From NCBI RefSeq assembly GCF_949628215.1, contig NC_134311.1, forward strand, positions 62,418,205-62,482,204: a DNA stretch of 64,000 bases, given 5' to 3'. Positions 1-60,600 of this stretch are shown here, one piece after another; the first letter of the stretch is position 1; every line of letters begins with the position of its first letter. A program made the translations under genes and the position numbers. This stretch comes from Phalacrocorax aristotelis (taxonomy: Eukaryota; Chordata; Aves; Suliformes; Phalacrocoracidae). The notes beneath the pieces were generated by a model that was not told the DNA's origin, ran no database searches, and was given only the letters and a program-made list of their open reading frames with translations.

Positions 1-3000
1 CTGGCTGCTGGCAGTGCTCCTTACAGATGGGGACACTGTTGCTCCAAGCGCTTTGCAAAGGCAGAAGACCATCTTCCAAAGCACTGTGTCAGGGTGAAAA
101 TGGATGCAGAATCCCTGCCCACTTGCCAGTGTCCTCTGCAGGGGCAGCAGAAGGGCAGATATGTAAGTTGCGTCTACGCTTATGATGGCAATGTGGCACA
201 GAGCAGGTGCTGTCAGCTGTAAGCGCCAATGACGTCTCAGTCTCTGCCATGTCAGTCTTCAGTCCTGCTCTACACCCCAGTAAATAACATTTACATAGCA
301 TTTGAATATATGATTCAGCTGTCCTCTGTAGTCTTACCACATCTTTTGCATTCATCTAATAAATAACATTTAGAAGGAGCAGGAGAGTTAACTACCCTAC
401 ATACAGCCAAACGCTGATGCATAGGCAAATGTGGGCAAATAAACGGGCAAAAAAATCTGTGTTTCTGCTGCTAAAAAAAAACAAAACAAAACACCCAAAA
501 AAAAACCACCCAGCTACCACTGACAGTATCAAAAGTCAGGAACACTTTGCTTAAATTAAAGAATAATGTAAATTAACAATAATAAAGCTATCATATTTAT
601 CTGCTGCCTAGACCAGGCTCTACCTCTTTTGTGGCTTTGCTGTCCTTAGCCAGGGTTGCTCTCATAGCCACTGAGCACAGGAAGTCCTGAGGAATTTGAA
701 GCCATTTCTTTCAAGTCTTCTAAGAAGCAATAAACAGATACTTACAGAGGAGTCGGCACTCAAGACCAACTCTTAAATCTCAACTTTTCTGGCAGCCTCT
801 GAGCTGTGATATGTCTACCATGGCTGAGACACAGAACTGCATTCACCTGGTGCTCATGTCTACGTGGGGAAAGGTGTCTTGCTAAAGCATTAGCTTTGCT
901 TCTCTTCTGATATATGTAGAGGGCTGGAGTTGCCAGCTGTCAGACACGCTCTGTCCCTGCGGGTTGCGGACACCTATCTCAGAGGAAGTGCCTGGTTCTC
1001 CCATAGCTGACGGCAAGCTGAACCTCTGGCAGATGTACACAGTGCCATAGGGAATATTGTTCCCCATGTGGGACCCACAAGAAGTCAGCTTCCAGGTGTT
1101 TCTCCCCCAGATTCCCCAGCTGCATACCTGCAATGCACCTCATTCCCAGACTAATGCACTGCAAGATTGAGACCAGACCAGTAATCTTCAAAGCCCATTG
1201 CCTCGATCTCAGGAGCTGAATGGAAGGACAGAGCCCCAGTAATAGTAAATTAGCAGGTAAAACTGTATTTAATTGATCAGATTAGGTAGAGGCCAGCTAA
1301 CTGCAGAGTGGTAGAGTGGCCAGCACTGCAGCTGTGCCCAAGGTCAGAAATCCTGTGTAGAGGGCAAATGGCCTCTTGTCACATGCAGGAATCAAAGGTC
1401 ATTTTGGGGCCTTTTGAAGATCACTAGGGGTGATAATTTGCAGTTCAAAATGCTGACACTGACACATCTCCAGCTCCAGTGCCTATTCCATGAAGACAGC
1501 AGCCTCATCAGCTCTTCGAGCAGAGCCACATTGTTAGGTTGGCTCCCAGATTGCACAGACAGCATTTGCCACACGGTGGATCCCTCCTCAATATAAAAAA
1601 GGTACGAGATGAGCCAAAGCACAAGTCAGTCAGCACTAGAGAAAAGAAACAGAGCCAGTCCCTGTCTCCACAGTACCACCACATGCCTCTCCACAGTTAA
1701 GGACCCTCGAGCAGATCATGCTGCCACATTTTGGAGAATTTCAGCTCTGGTCTTTTGTTTCAAGCTGTTGAGGCTGTAACGCTTCCTGGACAATACTATC
1801 TTTTTCCAAAGACATAGTTTGGATTTAGGTTCAGAAGCAGATGCTTGGGATGTGAATCAGCTCCAGGTACAAATCCTACAGTGTCCACATGTACGTTATA
1901 TCTCTATCTGTTGTAGTCATGGGAATCAGTCAAAACACCTGAAGAGAATAAATAGAGTGAGTAAGTCTAGGGGCTTCTTAGGCTGACCAAATTTAGGCAT
2001 AGCTTTAGTGTAGGTCCTGTCTGTACTTTTGGCCTAAAAGTGTCTTTCTTTTCTAATATTCATATGTTATTCACAAGTAGTGATGTGTTTTTTCCAGAGC
2101 ACCAGTGCTAAGTAAACTTGTTATATCCCTCCCATTCACCAGCCCCTAGGCACTGCCAGTGATCTACTGCTCCAGGTAAATTCCAAGACAGCTCATTTAT
2201 TGTTATTTCATCCATGGAAACAACCCAGCAAAAAGCAAAGCTCAGCAGGGTCCCGTCCCCTTTACAGTACAGAGTCTGAATCCCCAGCTTAGGGAGGCAG
2301 AGGTCCAGTCAAAAAGGTAGCATGAAGACATGGGTCTACTGTTGGTTTGACAGACGCTGGCTTTGGGGCACCCTCTGTGAACCATTATACCTGTAGCGCT
2401 ATGCTGTTGGAGCTATCACTATCCACTTCAGCCATGGTAATGTGCTCTTAGTTATTATCACTTCATTAAACATTGTACTTTAACTAACTGTAATTGGGTA
2501 GAAAGGGCTTGCTAATTTGTGTTGTCCATACAGGAGTTAAATCAGGAAACAGGTAATCACTGAAAACATCATTTCACGAGCCATGTTCATTCACATGCTG
2601 GCAGCACAGTTGTTCAGGCAGCCTGCTCACCAGGCTGTCCATGAGTGCTACACATGCCGCTCGGCTGGCACAGCGAGCATGTCTGCACCCGACCTGCGCT
2701 GCCAGCTCTGCACATGCTCCGTCTGCCAGCCAAGTCCCACTCACCCTCCAAGGCTTTTTTGTGTACAGGCAGCGCTCGGCTGCTGAGGCTGGATGAGATG
2801 CAGCATCTCTCAGACCTGCTTGTAGGCAGTTTCACTCACTGAAGCCAAGACATTTTTCAGAAGCTCAGTTAGCTTCCAGGGATGTCATTTTAAGAGGGTC
2901 CATAACAAACAGTATATACCATTCCCATCGAGCTAGTGTTAATGTCCTTGCCTTGACAACAACCTGCAGCCGTAAAGCGAGTTTAATTCTCTGACAAGAA

Positions 3001-3096
3001 GATTGGCGACAGCTATTGTTGCATTGTTTACTGTCATATATGGGATTCTTCCCTGAAAAGCTTGGAGATGGAATTTGTCTGGTCTGGTTGTAAATA
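1..3096. other. 5' flank / possible 5' UTR of ANKRD55, no recognised gene
   Basis: Only short open frames with no recognisable protein are present, on either strand. An A-rich patch lies near 474-507. A TAA stop at 3091-3093 is in frame with the ATG at 3097, so the coding region cannot extend directly upstream. I see no obvious CpG-rich promoter. The true promoter and a non-coding first exon may therefore lie outside the window or be unrecognisable here (inference). Confidence 0.5.
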
Positions 3097-50152
<47,056 letters not shown>

Positions 50153-50267
50153 CTCATTACACTGGCCTCAGTCAGTTGAAATATATCTAAGAGCTTGTTA
50201 CAAGATAACTGTACAGTAAAATCTCATTAATTTGCACTAATGATGTTCTTGTGGAGTGTAAATGAAC

Positions 50268-50273
50268 AATAAA
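50268..50273 (+). terminator. Candidate polyadenylation signal AATAAA, proximal
   Basis: AATAAA (in GAACAATAAACAAG) lies 115 bases after the ANKRD55 stop codon. It is followed after about 40 bases by T/GT-containing sequence (TGTGTATTTAT). The site used in vivo is unknown. Confidence 0.6.
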
Positions 50274-50599
50274 CAAGAAAGGGTAGCACATCACAAAAGC
50301 TGCACTGTGTATTTATATAGGCATTTTCATTATAGTTTTCATTTATGGTGAAATTACTAAATCAATATTTAATGTGCTGTAAATCTGTTTGGTGAATGGA
50401 ATCTTCATAACATGCAATTGTATTGCAGCAACGTGCTGTTAAGCCTTTCACAGAAAAAAGGAACAAAAAGTAAGGTTTTCTGCGCAATTTAAAAGTCAGA
50501 ATTAGGGAAACTTAAATTGACAGGGATACTCTGCAGTTTGTAAATGCGAGGCTGTGTGCCATCAAAAATATCTTTTTAAGATTAAAACAAGAAGCTCAA

Positions 50600-50605
50600 A
50601 ATAAA
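50600..50605 (+). terminator. Candidate polyadenylation signal AATAAA, distal
   Basis: AATAAA (in GCTCAAAATAAAAGG), with an ATTAAA variant 19 bases upstream at 50581. A T-rich and TGTGTG-containing region follows at 50635-50680, a plausible downstream element. It would give a 3' UTR of about 0.47 kb. Confidence 0.55.
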
Positions 50606-53600
50606 AGGCAGTTTTAGCAAATGAGGGATTTTGGCTTTTTGTTTTTCACATATTTTTTACATTGTAAGCTTGTGTGTTTTGCAAATTCAACAAACTGAAA
50701 AACCACAATGAAACACTAATCCCTGTGGGACAGACAGGACTATAGCATACCCTGTTCAAAACTGTTGATTGCACTGACAGATTTATGTCTCTCTCATTTA
50801 ATTCTTCATATTCCTCAGTGACAAAAATGCAATTGTGTATTGTTATTTTCATACAACAAGGACTACACGGTCCTCAGTTATTAGGCATTATTTCACCGCT
50901 TTGATCACTGAACTAAAGAAGGAAATCTAACAACTGCTGTTCAGTCAAGAGGCTTGGCAAGTGCTATAAGCCTTTGACTAAACACATTACAAGACTGTCC
51001 TTTCTTAGAGGCTGACAAAGACACCAACCTCTTCTTGCTTCAGGATTCTTATCTAAATCTTGCTCCTATTATTCTGGAGGCTTCCCCACATCTGATTACA
51101 GAGGGGCTGCGGGCATTACTGTGGGCAGCACGATAGGGTAAGAGTCCCCTTTTGTCACCCCTTCTGTAACACCACGGCTAGTAAACCTGTCCTACGTTAG
51201 CACTACATCAGCAGCTCACTCAACCAGGACATGGCATTTGTGTTTATCTCTAGATAAATGTTTTATTAGCTGTACAAACATTTCTTTTGCCATGTCACAG
51301 TAAAAGACAAACCTGACAGGAAAGAGAAGATAATCATGTCCCAGTAGCTGCAGTTTCCAACTTGCGGTAATGACTGTAAATATTAGGATGGCTGGTGGCT
51401 GTCACAGAGAATCCCAGACAGCAAAAAGCAGAGCACAACAGCTGCTCTGATGCAACATAGGGAAGAGGGAACTTCTGCACACAAATAAAAGAATATTTTA
51501 TTTTTAAACATCTACTACAACTGTCAGGATATAAAGTTCAAATTCAACAAGTGATGTAAACCTCTAGCTTCTTGCTGGAATCTGTGAGAGTAAAAAGCTC
51601 ATATCCTTGGGCCTAACAGGCAACCTAGTCCCTGGGGCAAGGCAGAAAAAGTACTGCATGACAGAAGCACACTCTGTTAAAGGAAAAATCAATTCTGGCA
51701 TGCTCTGTCTTTGCACCTGACCAGTCCTGCTCAGTCCAGCCTCACTGAAAAGTCCAGAGTCCCTTCTACAGTATAGCAGACTGGTATTTGCTCCACAGAG
51801 TCACTGACTGAGCTGCTCTGCTCTCCAGAGCCCCTAAGCTTCTCTGCCCCCGAAATCCACCAGTTGCAATGCCCAAATTCTCTGTGCTGACTCCAGCCCT
51901 TTTGCACCTCCCCCTGTGGTCTCACACAAGAGGCAAGTGGTTCATGTCAGTTCCTAGAAACATTCAAGCTTCAGTGCAGACCTTAAGCCACTATCAAACA
52001 GTACAAAGCAGATGGTTTTGGTGCAGACTGCACAGAGAGGAAGGAGAAACTAATTCATACAGCTCTGGCTGACAGGGAATAACCTATATTTTAACCCTAA
52101 GTTTCAGTGTAGACATTACAAGAATGAGGTTTGCTTTCACAGAGTGAGAGCCCAAAGTAACCACTCTGGCAGAAGTTAATTATCTTTAGTTTAACACATT
52201 GCTTTGGAATGGGTGCAGTGTATGGAAGGAAGACCAAATGGCACAGCAAGGAAATCCCAGTGAGGTCGAATGTTTCTAACTCCATCGCCACTCTGGTGCT
52301 TTTGAGTGGGTGAGAAAACTATCATTTTGCTATAAACTGGGATGCCTCAAAAAGGAAGGTCACATGCTGCAACTCCATTTTTTCCTGAGTAGAAGGGGAT
52401 CCGCATAGCTATTATTGGCCTTAAGAGAGGGGGTGAATCTCTCTAATCTCTTGTGTCACCTTGCCTATCCAGGGCCTGGGAGAGTCCTGGGCTGCCTAAT
52501 GGCAATCATATAAACATAGTGGTGGTGCCCATTTGTTTGCCAGCCGCGGTTCCAGGCTGGAGACAAAGATACAGGAGAAGTCTGTGCTGGCTCCCCACAG
52601 AGGCTTGAACAATTTTCAGATGTTTCCAGTATTACAGCAAGAGCGAAAGGCAGATACATTCCCCCCATGCCTTAGGCTAGACACTTCCATTCCCAGAAAG
52701 GAAGTAATCAGCTTTCTGCTTTTGCTATTCAGCAGTTAATGCAGCATGGGGGGACAAAGCTGAATAATGAACATTTTTTTGATCAAAGATAACACTCTTT
52801 CAAAAGATTCCTTCAAAAATGCAGAATTTCAGGTGCAGTCACTTGAAGCTAGAAACACGCATTAATGCATAATCAGTTTGCATGACAGGAGACATCTGCT
52901 AGCTGATTTTTCATATCACTTCCCCCTTTTTTCCTTATCATTTTCAAGGAAATAATGTTTTTTTTCCTGGGTCTACAATGCAGGAAATTGACTTTTTGGG
53001 GAAAGGAATGCAAATCTAATTGCCTCTTCAAAGGTAAGCATAAAGTACAGTTCTTACCTGAACAGAGACAGTCTTAAATGCGTGATAATCTGAACTAAGA
53101 TCCAGGTCACTTTTCTAATGTGTTTCCTCTGTAGACTGTCAATAAAGAGGTAGTTCACAATTTACCAAATATAGATCTTTTAAAAATTAATGCTCACAGA
53201 AAGGACTAAAAAATATTCTCAGAAATGTTCCCACCAGGGACTATTCTTATCTTTTGGGTTTGATAGCCAAATTCTACAGTAAATAAGTCAAATTAAGTTG
53301 AAGTCTTTCACCGTCAGAGGAAAGCAGACTGTTGACTGCAGAGTACTGCATGAGAGATAACAAATGAACCAATACCTACTTAAGCTGCACTGACCTCTTG
53401 CTCAGACCTTTCCTGGAAAATAATGGCAGGAGAGACAAAAAAAAAGCTAACACAGTTGATTAGCAATTGCCAAGAAATGTCTGGTCAGTAGGTCATGACA
53501 GAGAATTTTTTTTTTGTCTGTCAAGTAATTAAATATCTCTGGCGTATTCTTCTGTGGCACTAGTTGAGTTTTAACTCATACAGTACTGCTGTACCCAGAT

Positions 53601-53639
53601 ATCTGGGGAGTCTGGCTTGGCACAGAGAGCTAAGAAAAT

Positions 53640-53681
53640 ATATACATACACACACATATATATATACACACAGATGTATAC
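53640..53681. repeat. Mixed TA/CA microsatellite
   Basis: TATACATACACACACATATA followed by TATATACACACAGATGTATA, an imperfect dinucleotide array in the 3' intergenic region. Confidence 0.9.
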
Positions 53682-54584
53682 AGGACACATTTTCTGACCA
53701 AAGATAATATAATTCCTCACTGAAACATGTTCCACATTCCATACACATTCTTATGAATAGATTTTGAAAATGCTTTTAAAACCAGTGCACCCTTTATTCC
53801 AGTGGACTATTTACTTGTACATTGGTACTGAATGGTGTGGTCCACTCTTCCAGTAAACTGTGCAGAAGGTTAGCATTAGTTCATTATTTAAAACAAAGAT
53901 AAGTGTTCATACCTAAAACAAAGGATCATCCAGTATTATGAGGATCTTTCAAAGGCTATTCTATTGAAGAGCAGAGTAACTGATGAGAAGGCTAATTTTC
54001 TTGTATAAATACCTAAAGATGAAGCTATATCCTCTAAAATTCAGTCTTAATAAAGCATTCGAAATACCCCTACTGCTGCCAAAGGTGGACATCTCTGTCC
54101 CTTCACTACAAATACACTGCATTCTTCTGCCATCACCAAAGAGGAGTCTACACAGTCCATGTATTTTTCCACTGCAATACACAAGAAGCATCAAAGTTAC
54201 CACATTGGGACATAAAAACACAGCAACTTTTCAAACTTGTCAAACAATTCTAACAGGTTTATAAGAGTTCATCTGATCATACTGTCATCATGAGTCATCA
54301 GACCTATTACTCTGCATCTGTATTGTAATAATGATTTAGAAGACAGAAGTACAGAAAGTATATATTATTTGCCTTTGTATTTTAGAAGTGGAATTTTTCT
54401 CTCATTATTTTCATAGGGTTTTCCTATGTTCCTTAGTTTCAGAGAAAGCAAAGATTTTCCTGTGCTGTCCCTGTTGGTGGAAAAGCTAAACATTATGACA
54501 GAGGCAGTTTAGACCAGAGGTTGTCAGGTGTCCAGCATCAAAGCCACCTCTAACCAACGGCACAAGTAGTACTTGATGTGAAGC

Positions 54585-54616
54585 AGTTGACACAGAGCCA
54601 AGTTGACACAGAGCCA
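54585..54616. repeat. Perfect tandem duplication, 2 x 16 bases
   Basis: AGTTGACACAGAGCCA at 54585-54600 is repeated exactly at 54601-54616. Confidence 0.97.
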
Positions 54617-57600
54617 AGAAAGAAACTCCAGGCCCACCGGGATCCTAAAGTCCAAGTGTTCCCTCCCTGCCAGCCAACACTCCCTCAGGCCTGCCTTCTG
54701 CAGCTGCTACTGAGCCTAGTAAGGTCAGCAGGCGCCTACATGGTACAGCCTCCTGCAGTAACTTCCCATTCCCCATCTCACTGTTTGTGGTGCTCTAGGG
54801 TACTTGGCATCATGGTGTGACCTTCTGCTGCTCTGCAAACAGCAGGAAGAACCTGCAGAGTCAAGGGGGCCTTCATACCTGTCCAAGAGGAGTACTTAAA
54901 CTCTATGCAGATGTGCCTTCCTGAACCTTTGTGCATGTTTCTGTGCTCAGCCTGTGGGATCCCATCCTTTGGAAGAAGAATGTGTTAGAGTTCCTTGTAT
55001 CACACAAGACCAGACTGAAACTGTCTGAACACATCAACACACTAAGAAAAGGCTTGGTCCAGCCCTCCCAATGTGTTTCTGTAGCTATCATCACTACTAC
55101 AAAAGACCCCACAGTCATAGCCTTCCCTATCAAGATTACACTGGGAAGATTAGTTTGGTAAGAGGACAAGTGAGGGGAAGGAGCAGGAGAGGCAGATCCC
55201 CTGCTTAGGCACAGTGCCACAAAATTCAGCTATAATTTAATCTTGTCAACGGAGCTGAGAGTAGCTTTGCACATATACTGAAAACTATGAAGGGAGACCT
55301 TCCCACAGTGCATGAATAGGTGCCGGCACTTAAATGAAAAGAAATGGGACTGTATCTGTCATACACAGACATTGAGGGTAAATATCACCTGAGAAAGGAA
55401 AAAATATAAGGTCTAACCAGAAACATTATACTAAATACACAGTTGCAAAGTCTGCATTTTCAGTTTCTAAAATTTGCCAATCCTGTTTCTGAAGTTACTA
55501 TTTGTAGTAAACTCTTGGAAATGAGGCAGAGACATATTACTAAGATCAGCTAAACCAAACTGTTAAATGATCACTTAACCCAGAGGGAGGCTTTGCCTCC
55601 CATTCTGTCCAACTCCTAGCACAAGACAGACATCCTTTTTTCTGATCTGGAGGTCTGGATCTTCTTAAAGGTTCATTCACCCTCCAGCTGTTGATCCAAA
55701 GAGACATCCAGTGTAGTGAGGTTATCAGAAAGGGGTTGGATGCTTTTGAAAATTCTAATACTTTAAACTTTAAAAATATTTTTATGCTTTGGCCTCTCCT
55801 GTTACTGTGTATAGTGTTTTTTCCACAATTCATTGCTGTGATCTTACAGAGATTTTCCTCCCATTGTTGATTTGGCATTTTTTTCACTATGTTCTAGAAA
55901 CTGACTAGACTGAAGCCACCTGAAGTTTGCCATTGCCCCTTCAGTCTTTCTCTCTCAGCTAAACATTTTTAAAAGATTGATTTTTTCCTGTAAAGAAATT
56001 TGCCAGCTTATTTTCATTGTAGGTTCCAAGACATATCTTGGGAAAGCTATTTCTGATTTGCCATTGCTTAGGTTTCTTCATGAGACACAAAATCATGTCC
56101 ACTCCAAGGTTTCATGGTAATTAATAAGCATGGAAATTTCCATTCAGAGATGTAGTGACTTGTCAGTGGCATAGGCCATGAGGAGCAATTTGTGTCCTTG
56201 CTGTCCTTCTACTTCCTTCTGTTCTGTTGGGAGGGTGTTTATGCCCCATGAATTTACATCAGGATTTTATTTTCAGTGTTACAAGCCTACTGTACACTTA
56301 CTCAAATGCTGCATTTATGGGCACTTTAAAAGCACATCTCAAGCCTCTCCTACACTGTTCCTGATGCAGAGCTCATACTACTTAGCTTCAGAAATGCAAA
56401 AAACAATGTGTCAGGACTTTCAGCTATACTACTCCTTTCTTTGTAGTCACTGAGAATTCAGACACCACCTTCTTAACCGCAGTAATTGTGAGGTCCTAAG
56501 TCTCTTGGTTCACAACAGCAAAAAATACTTTTCCAAATTCTTTTTCACAAAGAAAATGTCATTTAACATCAATACTGTCAGATCTATCAACATCAGTTTT
56601 AACATTTTTTTTGAGACATAAGATCAGCACAAGTCAGACAGGTGTCAAAAACAGACTATAAAGCTGAGGCAGGAACCAGGGTAAGCTCTTTATCTAAATG
56701 GAAAAAAGCAAGCACCGGTTTTTGCACACTTCTGGTGCTCTTTGGCAAGGTGGTAAACAGGAAGATAGTCTGCTTTCACAGAGGTTTTATTCTCCTCTCA
56801 GCTTTTATGTGCGGATAGCACCTGGTTACTAAAATCCACAGGGATCTTGTAGCAAACTGGAAGATATTTCTATACATCCTAATTAAATTTAGCACTTAAA
56901 AAATAATCACTCCATTGCTGAAACCTTCCCAGTAGGCTAGCAAATAATATTATCCCAATATCACATATAAAGACACTAAGGCAGAAAGATTAGACAATAA
57001 ATTTCCAACAGTGTCTTCTGAGAACTGGGGTTGGAGACCTATCTTCAGTGCTCAGGTGTTAATCCAAAATGTGGCTTCTGCTTTCCCTCCTTACGGGAAC
57101 TTGCTGTGAGTGTTCAGAATTTATGACAATGAGGTGGAGAAACACAAGAAGCAAATCAACGGCTCAAAAGTAAAGACTATAAATGGCTCTCCTCAAGGCA
57201 CAGTGCAGATAGTCAGAGTCTGACAACAGACCCTGGCCACTAGCCTATGCTTATTCTTGGCCAAAAGCCACCTTGGCCAGGTGAGCTGCAAAGCTCCTAC
57301 TAGGGAAGGTGTAGTAGTCACAGTGCTATCACTGACAGTCTGAAAAGCAACATTACCCACAGCTGTGGACAGTTCACACAGGATGCTGGGGATCCTGGCC
57401 AGGAACTGCAGCCCCAAAGCAGTAGTAAAGGACTGAGAAAGAGCCTTTATCTTCAGGAAAATTAAGTGGCAACCTTCTTCATGGCAGTCACTTTGTGTGA
57501 TTACTGTCTGGGCTAGGAAAGGCGTAGAGCTGCATTGGTTAAATTATCTGCCAGCTGAGATTAGCTTTCCCTTTGTCTCCTTTATCCTCCTTGTCCTCTC

Positions 57601-60600
57601 ATCTCCTCAATCTCCTTAGAGGATGGAAGAGAACAGGCAGAGATTCTGGAGTCACAGTACAACTCTGCCACCCCAAACAACGGAAGAGAGATTAAGCAAG
57701 CTAATAAAGAGCATGTTCCACCTGCTCTCCTGACAGGTTTTGTGAATTCTAACTGAACTCATCATACGATACCTACAGCAAGTTTTCTGCAGTAGTCACT
57801 GAACAATGACTGTTACCACATAGGAGAGCTGCAGCCTTTCTCACAGAGAACGGTTTTGTTTCACATCCTCTAGCTGATCCAAATCGAAATGCTGCTGCCC
57901 TCTAGTACTACCCATAGAGGAACACCAAATATGGTACATGAGGTCAGCACAGTCTTTCTTGGGCAGCATCGTTTGCTAAGCACCTCAGCAGATCATTTTC
58001 ACCCAAACAAGATGGTGGGTGACCAGCACTTGGGAATGCAGAGCTGTATTTACAGGTTAACCACAGGAAAGCGCTGAGGAGGCAGTGGGTTGTCATGTTC
58101 GCCATTTGTAACAAATGGAAAACTCTTGTAGTAAAATCCAAATCACAAGTTTCTTTGTTCTTTTCTTTGACTTGCCTTTAAGATTTGGAAGGCCAGGGCT
58201 AACAGAGCTTACAACTGTCGTCTGTGAAATGAACCAAAACCATCAACTCAAACTACAGAGGGCACTGGAAAGCTATAGGATGAGTTTGGTTCTTAATGAC
58301 ACATTCTGTTTCAGTCAGCAGTCTACTCTAAAAAGTTTATTCTATTACTGTGCCACCCAGATATATGCAGCCATGGAATTAAAACCCACATTACCATAAC
58401 TCCCTTGTTTAATGTTCAAAGTAACAAGTATGAATTGTTTCAAGTGATGACTTAAATTATCCTAATTTAAAATGTGAGTAAAGCGTGTTGACTTTCCTTT
58501 CTGCATTAACCTTCAGTTGTTTATGGTTTTCTTTGAATATGCCATTACATAAGTAGAAGCTTTACTTATATCCTGGACCATCTTCTCAACTCTGTCAGAA
58601 CATCAAGCTAATTCTCACATTCATGTGCATTTCTGCAAGTTTACAATCTGCAAGAGTGTGACAAACTCTATATTCCACACAACAGAGTTTGGTTTTTTTC
58701 TTTTGGTTGCTGTTCATAATTACATTGTATTATTTAACTATGTAACAGTATTACATTTACAGCCAAGTTGGTGTTTCTGTTCCAAATATTCTTCAAAAAA
58801 AATTTTAATTCCTCAGCTGCCTGATGCTGAGAGATATCAGAAATCTGGGTCAAATGTTCTCTAAATAAAGAGACCTTCAAAGAAAAGCCACCACAGGTGT
58901 GAACTACTTCCTTTCAAGCACATCTACCAGCAATCTCAATCCTAGCATTAGCCTGAGAAACTGACTCTCAAGCTATTTTTCAATGTGTTTTCATAACAGA
59001 ATTCATAGCTCAAGAGAGAATTTTTAGAGGGAAAAACATCTAGTGTCATTTTTGATTTAGCAGACATCTGGATTTCTTCAAGAGTCTGAATTCTGCTGGG
59101 GAGTATTCCTTTATTCTGTTTAATCCACACGGTAGGATGAACAGTGCTAATCCCTCAATGCCATCAACCCACAATAATGTGATGCATTATTTGAAATTAT
59201 AACATACCGCATTACATGAACTCTCAAACAGACGTGTCACAACACCAAATGGCTGTAAGTTTTCTAGTACATCTGGGTAGGTTTTACCACCTCAGTGTAA
59301 TGACAATTTGCTCAGGCGTTATTTTTTTGGACTAAAACTGTCAGTCTGTCATTTTTAAACTGTTACCCAATCTTCCTGGGCAGGTCTCCCAGAGTGTGTA
59401 GTCTCGTCTGTACAGTCAGTAGGAAACAATTGAACAAGAATACTTGGTGATGTGGGATGGTTGGGTGATTTTTTTGTTTTGTTTTTAATGGTACAAGAGT
59501 GTCAGCTGAATGTTGAAATTCTAGGAAAACAAAACCAGCTATCTCAGACCACCAGTTCATTTCTGCTGTGTACTCTGAAGAAAATGTTGCTTTCTTTATA
59601 AAAAAGGGTGTATAATTTCAGTGGTGTTCTCAATGAATTAGTTAGATACATTATTTCTAAATCAAAACTTGCTTCCTGAGACTTACACTTGCCACCCCAA
59701 CCCTCTGCAAAGAGGAAACAGTAGTGCCTAGTTCAGCACAACAGAGCAGCATAACAACAAAATGGAGCGAAAGATGCGTTGAGCTCTGAGTCCTGTGTGC
59801 CTATACAGAGGTATTCTGGAAAGCTGTTGTCACAGTGGAAGGAAGGAACTGAGGAACAACCACAAGATGCCACGTTTCCAAGGTGAAGCTCGCAATATGA
59901 TCTGAGCTAAATCAAGAGCTTCAAGGAGGTATTCACAGTAGTTGTGGAAGTAATTACTGCCACCAGATCCAAAGGGACTAACAAAGAAATCAAAATAAGA
60001 TATTCACGAGAGGTAGCAGCATGGTGTCTGACTTGATCTGATTATTTTTGAAGAATATCTGCAGGCTTATGCTTCCTACATACAAAGAAACAAAACACCA
60101 GAGTACAGTTCCAGTTTCTGCATTCAAAAATGGAAACCTGCCTTCCAGGCAGAGGCAGAGGAGCTTATTCCTTCTATTCCCATTGTCATCCTAACAGTGA
60201 CTCTCCCTTTTCTTGTGGATTCCTGGACACCTTCTGCTGTGAACATACACTGATTTTCACAACACCTGTTCATACTGGCCAGCACCAACATAGCTGGGCC
60301 AGACACCACCTCAGGAATGTGTTTTATATACATGTGAACTGTTTAGCATCGTAACCGCTGTGCCATATAGCACCAGGACTGTGCTAACAGTTTTTACTTT
60401 ATGGGAATACTGATCCAATTTAAATTAAGATCTTACTGGCAAGTACTCTCAATGGCTTCTAGCAAGAGTTTAAGAAAGTAACCGATAAATAGGTTTATGG
60501 GAGAGTGGACTGTCACTGAGCAGCAGGGCACATGACAGTAAGCTGTACTGGGATTTATAAAAGAGAAACCATTTAGGGTGTGATTTGTGTGGTTGGCTTA

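Noticed and set aside
55546..55887. 113-codon reverse-strand frame in the 3' intergenic region
   Set aside because: The peptide is coherent-looking but matches no family I know, and it has no neighbouring gene structure; chance is the simplest explanation.
57193..57417. Possible retroviral envelope-like reverse frame
   Set aside because: Only vague hydrophobic similarity; no LTRs, primer-binding site, gag or pol motifs nearby.
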